Source: a virus. From it: a stretch of 25,967 nucleotides of DNA. Numbering within the stretch: the first letter of the stretch is position 1; each line of letters opens with the position of its first letter. The stretch is from IMG/VR virus record IMGVR_UViG_3300021197_000820, positions 1 to 25,967 of that record. One strand, written 5' to 3'. The notes beneath the pieces are model-generated. The model did no database searches and was not told the DNA's origin. It worked only from the letters and a program-made list of their open reading frames with translations. Shown in pieces: positions 20,731 to 25,967 of this stretch. Made by a program: the position numbers and the translations under genes.

Positions 20731-22277
20731 TAGATTGGCCCCCCTGGTGCAAAGGTGTAATGAGCGCTGATGAACGAGATTGTCTGCGTGCTGGTTGCAA
20801 CCTTGATCCGCAATGCACTTGAGTAGCCTAGCCGGTTGACCGCCTTGCGCCGCTTTGTAACGCCAGCGCCAGCCGTATCAGCCCAGAAAAAGTCATCATA
20901 AGTGGCGGTATCCCACGCCGCCAGATTTGATGCAAATGTGACAGGCGAGACATCAATGGCCGCAACGGGTGATTGATCGACGCCTACGCCGAAACTGAAA
21001 TCAACGTCTGTTTCGCCCTCAAGCATGGGCTGCACGCTGCTGAAGCGCTTCACACCGCCTCTGTCGCCAAAATAGTTGTAAGCCGTAGCCAAATCACCAA
21101 CAATGTTTTCGCCATTATCAGCATCACCAGTCACCTTGAATACAACGCCGGATGCGCTGCCGAAAAATGTATCGCCGTTAAACTGGCCCCAGACATGGGC
21201 TGGCAGATTCTCAAAGATGCACCAGGCGCGGATGATGGGGTTGAAGACATGCTGATTAAAGGGGTCAGGACTGTCACCAGTTGGGTAGTTGAAATAAACC
21301 TTGTCGCCGTCAGGGCTGACAAAGACTTGCCAGCCGGTTGATGAGCCAGTGGCCTTGACCTGGCCAATGACGGTTCCGCGTATCTTTTCTGATATGGCTG
21401 CTGCCTTGTTGCCCACGATGTCCTGTCGTACGACCTGGCTCAAAGGCAGATAGCCCTCTTTGGTCATCACGATGACATCGCCGCCCAACTTGGCAATGGC
21501 GCGTTTTTCATTGATCGGCTCTGCAATCCGAAACGTACCAACCAGGCTGAAATCACTAGCGGGGTTTGATCCTGAATACAGCAGCACCTCGCCGCTGGTC
21601 ATTATAATGCACAGAAGGTCATCAACGCCCTCACCGCCATCTATGGTGAGCGTGTTAATCATAATGATGTTGCCGCCGAATGTGCCGACCAGACCAACGG
21701 GAAACTTGGTAAAGTTGCCTTGGAAGGTGTCCACAGTGGCGCTGTGATAAAAGTTCTGGCTGTCGCCGGTCCAGTAATAAACACGGTTTTTGTGCGCGTG
21801 AACGCCGGTCAGTGTGTTTGCGTTAACGCTATCAGACAGCGTGATTGACAAATCGCTGGCGCTCGACCCGTCCCAGCTAAAAGGCACGTTCGCCCCTGAC
21901 GGCACAAAGATGGAGTTGTTGTTAAACTCAATGCTTTCTGCCCTGCCGTTTGCAAGGCCAGTTTTCTTGCTGACGGCTGTCCCGCTGTCAATCTGGTACA
22001 GCGTGCCGTTGCTGCCGATTGCCAAAAGCTGGCGGTTTGCACCAGCATTATGCTCAACCAGTGTTTCAACATTCCCGCTGCCGATCCCTGTGCAAAAACT
22101 GGTGTATCCGTCGCGCAGGGTCACTTTCTCCACAGTCGGGAAAAAGTTGGACATGATCAGCGCGTCTGTCGGTGCCATTGCATCGATGCTGTCACGGCTG
22201 TTTAGGCCGCCCACAGGGGCTGGCACGCTGACCGCCTTGACGCGGTAGCCTCTTGATGTCGGCAGCGCTTGCAGCAT
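20730..22277 (-). CDS. P22 gp10-like packaged-DNA stabilisation / tail hub protein
   Basis: This is a 515-aa beta-rich protein opening with 'VPAPVGGLNSRDSIDAMAPT' and 'LIMSNFFPTVEKVTLRDGY', a start shared with head-completion/tail-hub proteins of podophages. A series of propeller-like blades follows ('FVPSGANVPFSWDG', 'VLLYSGSNPASDFSLVGTF', 'DVIVMTKEGYLPLS'). P22 gp10 is similar in length (472 aa) and lies after gp4 in the same order seen here. It probably links the portal/adaptor to the tail. The assignment is from pattern and synteny. Confidence 0.8.
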   Translation of the reverse strand: MLQALPTSRGYRVKAVSVPAPVGGLNSRDSIDAMAPTDALIMSNFFPTVEKVTLRDGYTSFCTGIGSGNVETLVEHNAGANRQLLAIGSNGTLYQIDSGTAVSKKTGLANGRAESIEFNNNSIFVPSGANVPFSWDGSSASDLSITLSDSVNANTLTGVHAHKNRVYYWTGDSQNFYHSATVDTFQGNFTKFPVGLVGTFGGNIIMINTLTIDGGEGVDDLLCIIMTSGEVLLYSGSNPASDFSLVGTFRIAEPINEKRAIAKLGGDVIVMTKEGYLPLSQVVRQDIVGNKAAAISEKIRGTVIGQVKATGSSTGWQVFVSPDGDKVYFNYPTGDSPDPFNQHVFNPIIRAWCIFENLPAHVWGQFNGDTFFGSASGVVFKVTGDADNGENIVGDLATAYNYFGDRGGVKRFSSVQPMLEGETDVDFSFGVGVDQSPVAAIDVSPVTFASNLAAWDTATYDDFFWADTAGAGVTKRRKAVNRLGYSSALRIKVATSTQTISFISAHYTFAPGGPI

Positions 22278-22996
22278 CAGACGGCCCCGTATCCACTATC
22301 AGGCAAATTGTAAGAATAAGGGCTGACCAAAAGGCGTCTGGCATCATCCAGGCTGATGACCGGCGCACCGCCTGCGCGGCTGATGGCTTGGCGCAGTTCT
22401 AGCTGGTACTGCCTGAAATCCTCGTCATATGTCAGGCCGTGGTTCTGCTTGAAACGCCAGGTGACGCCCATCTCAATCAGTGTTTCATCTAGGATGCCGA
22501 CATCTGTGTCTGCTGCCATAGCGGCCTGTGATGTCCCGCCGCTGCTTTGATTCCAGTGGCTAGAGACATACTCAAAGCCAATAGATTCGGCTGATGTTGG
22601 TGTTGGGGTGATGTCAAACTTCAAGACATTGCTCGACGGCTTGAAGCGGAACTTTTGCGTGATGCCTGCGCTGGCTGTGCCGTAGCGATCCTGCTGGAAC
22701 TGCTGCGGCGTGATAGGCCCAACCATCTGATCCAGATCGGTGCGGTTGTACATTGTGCTGCCCACAGAGCGATCATAGTCAGTCGGAAGATCGTAACTCT
22801 GTGTGCCATTGACCGTGTTAAAGGTGTGTTCCTTCAGCAGCACCGGCCAGTTGTTTGAGCGCATCAGTTGCTTGCCCTCACGGTTGATGAAGGCAAATAG
22901 CTGGCGTGCAATCGGGTCTGTGTTGCCAACAACGGTTGACGGACGTTCAAACCCTGTGAAGTCAGCTACGTTCTGCGCTATCGTCAGCAGGCTCAT
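22277..22996 (-). CDS. head-tail adaptor protein (P22 gp4-like)
   Basis: This 239-aa protein has the familiar adaptor layout: 'LLTIAQNVADFTGFERP', 'QLFAFINREGKQLMRSNNWP', 'FNTVNGTQSYDLPTDYDR' (about 59-76), 'QQFQQDRYG' and a C-terminal 'LIEMGVTWRFKQNHGLTYDE' segment. Such proteins form the ring under the portal. GAGGTG before ATG 22996 supports the start. It shares a TGATG overlap with the tail hub gene. Confidence 0.88.
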   Translation of the reverse strand: MSLLTIAQNVADFTGFERPSTVVGNTDPIARQLFAFINREGKQLMRSNNWPVLLKEHTFNTVNGTQSYDLPTDYDRSVGSTMYNRTDLDQMVGPITPQQFQQDRYGTASAGITQKFRFKPSSNVLKFDITPTPTSAESIGFEYVSSHWNQSSGGTSQAAMAADTDVGILDETLIEMGVTWRFKQNHGLTYDEDFRQYQLELRQAISRAGGAPVISLDDARRLLVSPYSYNLPDSGYGAV

Positions 22997-23417
22997 GTGT
23001 CACCTCTTCTGCCAAGGTCTGGGCTGCTACAGCCACCTCGACCACTAGGTCTTCTTTTCGCTTTGTCGCTTCGACTTGCAGCGTGGCAATCTTGGCAAGT
23101 TCGACATAAGGCTCACCAATACCGCGCAGCGTTGTTTCTTCTGCTGCTGCCAGTGCTTCAATCGTTTCAATGTCGTGCAATTCAAGTTCAGTCCGGCGTG
23201 GCTCTGTCATGCCTGGTAGTTCTGCTAGGCCGGTGCCTTTGGTGCGCGGCTTTTTCTTTTTGCCTTTGTACGCCTTCCATTCAGCAGGAAAGCGCTGCAA
23301 ATCTTCTGGCCGCGCTGGTCCTTCCCAGATGTCCCGCACGCCTGCTATTTCAATCCGGCAAAAGTCACGCTTTTGGCCGTTAAGTTCTCGCTCGAAAAAG
23401 ATGCCCTTTTCGCTCAT
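22962..23417 (-). CDS. structural-operon protein with helix-hairpin-helix-like C-terminus
   Basis: This is a 151-aa protein. The N-terminus ('FFERELNGQKRDFCRIEI', 'RFPAEWKAYKG') matches a widespread phage protein found between capsid and adaptor genes. The C-terminal part ('LAELPGMTEPRRTELELHDI', 'LAAAEETTLRGIGEPYVEL') looks like two helix-hairpin-helix elements. The start at 23417 has GGGAGG upstream; the longer frame from 23528 would run through the terminator. Function unknown; DNA contact is possible. Confidence 0.8.
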   Translation of the reverse strand: MSEKGIFFERELNGQKRDFCRIEIAGVRDIWEGPARPEDLQRFPAEWKAYKGKKKKPRTKGTGLAELPGMTEPRRTELELHDIETIEALAAAEETTLRGIGEPYVELAKIATLQVEATKRKEDLVVEVAVAAQTLAEEVTHEPADDSAERS

Positions 23418-23439
23418 ATCAATCCTCCCGATTGCATAG

Positions 23440-23466
23440 AAAAAGGGGGCGAGTTGCCCCGCCCCC
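23440..23466 (-). terminator. strong internal terminator after the capsid/decoration genes
   Basis: On the minus strand GGGGGCG (23466-23460) pairs with CGCCCCC (23451-23445), followed by five T. It lies between the decoration-like gene and the rest of the late operon, so it would raise capsid expression relative to downstream tail genes, with partial readthrough. Confidence 0.85.
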
Positions 23467-23472
23467 GTGGTT

Positions 23473-23946
23473 TTACATTGGGAAATCGCAGATGATTTCC
23501 TTGTCGCTGATGTCGCCAGCAATGGCACAGACGTTGTCTGTCACATCTGCTGAAACATCCAGCTTGCCGTCTGCTGAACCAGTTGGCGTCAGCGGATCAC
23601 CGTCAGCGCCTGCTGTCAGGGCTGCGGCCATCGTTGCCATGCCTTTGATCTGCACCCAGCAATACTGGCCGTCAGTCGGCGCTGATTGCAGAATGCCTGC
23701 ACCGATCTCAATAGAGTCGGACAGATCAGACGTCACCTTGAACAGTTTGTAGCCATCCAAAGTGTAATAGTAAGCGGCGTTACCGCTTGCTGCCGCAACG
23801 CTTCCACTGCCAGTGTCATACTGGACATATTTGTAGATGCGTGTGCCGCTGGTGTCGTCAACGATGGCACCAAGCTGACCCAACTGAAATTCAGGGGTCG
23901 TGTGAACGGCGGTTGGGTCAATGCCCATTACTGCTGCAATTGTCAT
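23473..23946 (-). CDS. head decoration-like protein
   Basis: This is a 157-aa, small-residue-rich, beta-rich protein with no Cys cluster except near the C-terminus and no membrane segment ('FQLGQLGAIVDDTSGTRIYK', 'CWVQIKGMATMAAALTAGAD'). It follows the major capsid gene at 15 nt with a GGGGAA ribosome site and precedes a strong terminator, so it is made at high level like the capsid. Position and composition fit a capsid-stabilising/decoration protein. I do not know its exact family. Confidence 0.75.
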   Translation of the reverse strand: MTIAAVMGIDPTAVHTTPEFQLGQLGAIVDDTSGTRIYKYVQYDTGSGSVAAASGNAAYYYTLDGYKLFKVTSDLSDSIEIGAGILQSAPTDGQYCWVQIKGMATMAAALTAGADGDPLTPTGSADGKLDVSADVTDNVCAIAGDISDKEIICDFPM

Positions 23947-23961
23947 AACAGTTCCCCTTTC

Positions 23962-25665
23962 TTATGTATGGATCACGCCTTGGAGAGCGCGGTTTGAACA
24001 GGTCAGATTTCCTGACCAGAACATTGGCGTTACCATAGCGTCTTGGTTGACGGACATCTTTGCTTCACCTGGAACGAAATCCCGTGACGCTGCTACCTCA
24101 AGACGGAGATAGTCAGTGTTGAGGAAATACATCCGGTCAGTGTTACAAGATGAATCAAACACCACATCGCTGTTCAGATACTGGACGCTGGTGAAACCAG
24201 AGTTGGCCAGATCGTCACTGGTGATGCGCTGGATGGCCTGAAGGCTACCCAGAAATGCTTTATCGTTTACCTTCAATCAGGGTCGCTAGCCCTAACCCGC
24301 CTTTCGGCTGCCCTGTCTTTCGATATTCAGGGACGAGACTATATCATCACCCCGTTGGGGTGCTGTGCGCTTCGAGCCGCTTGGCTCTACTCCATAAAGG
24401 ATAGTCGTTGAACCTTCCCCGTTTGGGGCTTGGCTGCTGATTACCATATCTTTCGACTTAGGCTTCCCAGCAATTCACACAGTTTGCAATGCAGATTGCT
24501 CTGCAATGGCCCTAGTGCATTAAGGCATTTGTGCCAGCCATGATCAGATCAGGGCTGTCTGCACCACGAACCAGTTGCAGATACATATTATTCATATCTG
24601 CTTGGACGTTTGTGGTGCTGAACGCGCTTGACGTTGCAGTGGTTTGTACGTTTTGCCAAAACGTAAATGTGCTTGAGTTAATTCCACCTCGTTGTGTTCA
24701 CCTTGGTTCGCTAAACCAAAGCCGCTTTCGCTGCTGCATATCACTATGCAGACCAGATCATATCATAACCCCTGTGGGGTTCTCTGCGCTTCGGAACCGC
24801 TTGGCTCCTACTTCCTTTCGGAATGATCGTTGCACCTTCCCCTTTCGGGGCTTGGCTCAGGATTATCTCAGTGAGACTTCCCCTGAATTCACAGAGTTTT
24901 TCAAAATAGATTGCTCTATTAGGCCGCTAAATTAACGGTGCCGGTGCCTGCATCAGCCACGATTAGCTGAAGACCACCGATTTCTTTGCCACTTGATCCT
25001 GTACCATCAGAATAGATTGATGTGGACAGGCTGTTCATCATCGACTTTTCAAGCACGTTGATGCGTGCCTCAAGCAGATTGATGATGGCCTCTGTGCCAG
25101 AGTTTTTGACTTGCTCTAGACCAGAAATGGTGACGTTACCTGCAAGCTGGCGGTATTCGAATACGGCAGCCGAAAGCACGTCTGATGGTGAGACATCAAG
25201 TGTCTCATAGCCGCTATAGAACTGCACAGTCCCATTGTCGGCATACTCAAGTTCACGGACAATATCGCGTCCTGTTACAGACGTTTGATTGCCATTCTCG
25301 CGCAAGCGCCGCAACAGTGCGTTGTGGTTGCTTACGTTGTCAGAAAGGGTCCGACTCCTGTTTCTCACATTGCATTCAATCGACGTCGCTACTGCCGACC
25401 AGTTCTTCAATGAACTTCTGACACTCTCATGCCAGCTTGGACTATATCTTCACCCTGCATAACAGGGGCCATGCGCTTCGACTGGGCTTCCAGCCTACTC
25501 CTTTCGGATAGTCTCTGAACGTTCCCTCACGGGCTTCGCTGCTGATTGCGCTCGACTTGACGTTAGCGTGTTCCAGCAATTCACATGGTTTGCTTTTGTT
25601 TATTGCTAAACAATGACCCCGATTAAGGTAGTCGTGACGATTTCTGAAAGATTAGGACTAGCCAT
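23962..25665 (-). CDS. major capsid protein, four exons split by three group I introns
   Basis: Exons (minus strand): 25665-25626 (40 nt), 25367-24935 (433), 24689-24523 (167), 24263-23962 (302); total 942 nt, 313 aa plus stop. The joined protein begins 'MASPNLSEIVTTTLRNRSRT' and continues with 'RELEYADNGTVQFYSGYETL', 'VTISGLEQVKNSG', 'SIYSDGTGSSGKEIGGLQ', 'GTVGGINSSTFTFWQN', 'LVRGADSPDLIMAGTNAYKA', 'GSLQAIQRITSDD' and 'GNLTCSNRALQGVIHT'. It matches, end to end, a common podophage capsid family as I remember it. Unspliced, exons 1-3 run into stops soon after each junction. Ribosome site AAGGAG lies before ATG 25665. Junction positions are predicted from the U/G rule and reading frame. Confidence 0.93.
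24264..24522 (-). ncRNA. group I intron 3 of the major capsid gene (IA-type)
   Basis: 259 nt, no ORF. Exon ends GCCT, pairing with GGGC (P1, U-G at the splice site); P2 TGCAGA/TCTGCA with GCAA loop; P3 CTGTGTG (24482-24476) with CGCACAG (24369-24363); core GAATTGCTGG and AATCAGCAGCC; P6 CCCC/GGGG; P7 GACTAT (24406-24401) with ATAGTC (24342-24337); P7.1 TCC/GGA; P8 CACCCC/GGGGTG. Further hairpins after P7 (CCCTG/CAGGG, GCC-GAAA-GGC) are P9-like. It ends in G at 24264. Confidence 0.93.
24690..24934 (-). ncRNA. group I intron 2 of the major capsid gene (IA-type)
   Basis: 245 nt, no ORF. Exon ends CCGT, pairing with GCGG (P1, U-G at the splice site); P2 AATAGA/TCTATT with GCAA loop; P3 CTCTGTG (24896-24890) with CGCAGAG (24788-24782); core GAATTCAGG and AATCCTGAGCC; P6 CCCC-GAAA-GGGG; P7 GATCAT (24828-24823) with ATGATC (24761-24756); P7.1 TTCC/GGAA; P8 AACCCC/GGGGTT. 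P4 and P7 differ from introns 1 and 3 on both strands, keeping pairing. It ends in G at 24690. Confidence 0.92.
25368..25625 (-). ncRNA. group I intron 1 of the major capsid gene (IA-type)
   Basis: 258 nt, no ORF. Elements on the minus strand: exon ends ACCT, pairing with GGGT (P1, U-G at the splice site); P2 hairpin with GCAA loop (25596-25613); P3 CCATGTG (25588-25582) with CGCATGG (25475-25469); P4/P6 core GAATTGCTGG and AATCAGCAGC; P6 loop CCC/GGG; P7 GACTAT (25513-25508) with ATAGTC (25445-25440); the classic TTCAGAGACTA and AAGATATAGTCC elements; P7.1 TCC/GGA; P8 CCCTG/CAGGG. P7.1 and P7.2 place it in subgroup IA. It ends in G at 25368. Confidence 0.93.
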
Positions 25666-25668
25666 TAA

Positions 25669-25967
25669 CTAGCTCCTTCCATTTTCCAGTTGTCGGATTG
25701 ACGCATTGATTGTGTCGCGGATCGACGCATTCGCTGGAAGCGCTGGCGCGGCTGGTGTTGCACTGCCTCTGACTTTTGACCTGGCTGCTTTCTTCGCCTT
25801 TTTTACCGCCTCTGTCTTCACACTGTCTTGCGACTGTGCGGCGGCCATTGCCTTGACTTGCTCTTGACGCAGTTCTGGATCGGCATAGACCGCCATCTCA
25901 TACGCTGTGTTTAAGTCCTTGGCATTTTCAGAACTGATCAGCGTTCCCATGACGCCGCGCACTCTTT
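25669..25967 (-). CDS. scaffold-like protein (C-terminal part, cut by the window edge)
   Basis: The frame is open to the right edge, so only the last 98 codons are seen. It shows 'MGTLISSENAKDLNTAYEMA' and 'YADPELRQEQVKAMAAAQ', a Lys/Ala-rich stretch, a Pro/Ala linker and 'SIRDTINASIRQLENG' at the end. This C-terminal pattern is common in proteins encoded just before the major capsid gene in podophages and is usually taken as a scaffold or head-assembly protein. It stops 3 nt before the capsid ATG, whose ribosome site lies in its last codons. Confidence 0.75.
   Translation of the reverse strand, partial: RVRGVMGTLISSENAKDLNTAYEMAVYADPELRQEQVKAMAAAQSQDSVKTEAVKKAKKAARSKVRGSATPAAPALPANASIRDTINASIRQLENGRS

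Noticed and set aside
23962-25665. Capsid gene as a pseudogene or assembly error
   Set aside because: The gaps are not frameshifts but 245-259 nt insertions with complete group I intron cores, and the joined exons restore an in-frame 313-aa protein with a family-typical sequence.

Overview
The window is part of a temperate, short-tailed (podovirus-type) double-stranded DNA phage, probably infecting an alphaproteobacterium and probably marine. It has a divergent cro/repressor switch, tyrosine integrase, excisionase-like protein, lysis genes and a P22/HMO-2011-like virion operon. The att core is the 3' part of a tRNA-Asp(GTC) gene of alphaproteobacterial type. Because phage genes lie on both sides of that core, this looks like an unintegrated phage genome (attP) and not a prophage end. 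The host assignment is inference.

Layout. (1) 152-3837, minus strand: an early operon reading leftward from a Cro-like gene: VRR-NUC nuclease, C5-cytosine methyltransferase, a DnaJ-type zinc-finger protein, an N6-adenine-type methyltransferase and four small proteins, the last resembling DUF6362. (2) 3838-3943: switch region with a nested palindrome. (3) 3944-8431, plus strand: repressor, a strong hairpin, PD-(D/E)XK exonuclease, small membrane protein, a conserved phage protein, DGQHR/ParB-like protein, ERF annealing protein, proline-rich protein, excisionase-like protein, a 52-aa basic protein and a terminator. (4) 8444-9908: integrase and an attP region whose tRNA-like core is flanked by two clusters of an 11-bp direct repeat. 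(5) 25967-9910, minus strand: the late operon. In transcription order: scaffold (partial), major capsid protein, decoration-like protein, HhH-like protein, head-tail adaptor, P22 gp10-like tail hub, S74-type tail fibre, small proteins, coiled-coil membrane protein, GNAT acetyltransferase, three ejection-type proteins, EF-hand membrane protein, holin-like protein, T4-type lysozyme and four tiny basic proteins.

Most notable. The major capsid gene is split into four exons by three small group I introns (258, 245 and 259 nt) with no endonuclease gene. Removing them gives one in-frame 313-aa capsid protein. All three can be folded by eye with compensatory changes in P2, P3, P6, P7 and P8. Second, a 269-codon frame with its own Shine-Dalgarno site lies wholly inside the cytosine methyltransferase gene on the same strand, and encodes a recognisable phage-type protein with repeated PTPTA motifs, which suggests true overprinting.

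Annotation rests on reading motifs by eye; no database search was possible. Most adjacent genes overlap by 1-40 nt, implying translational coupling in each operon.
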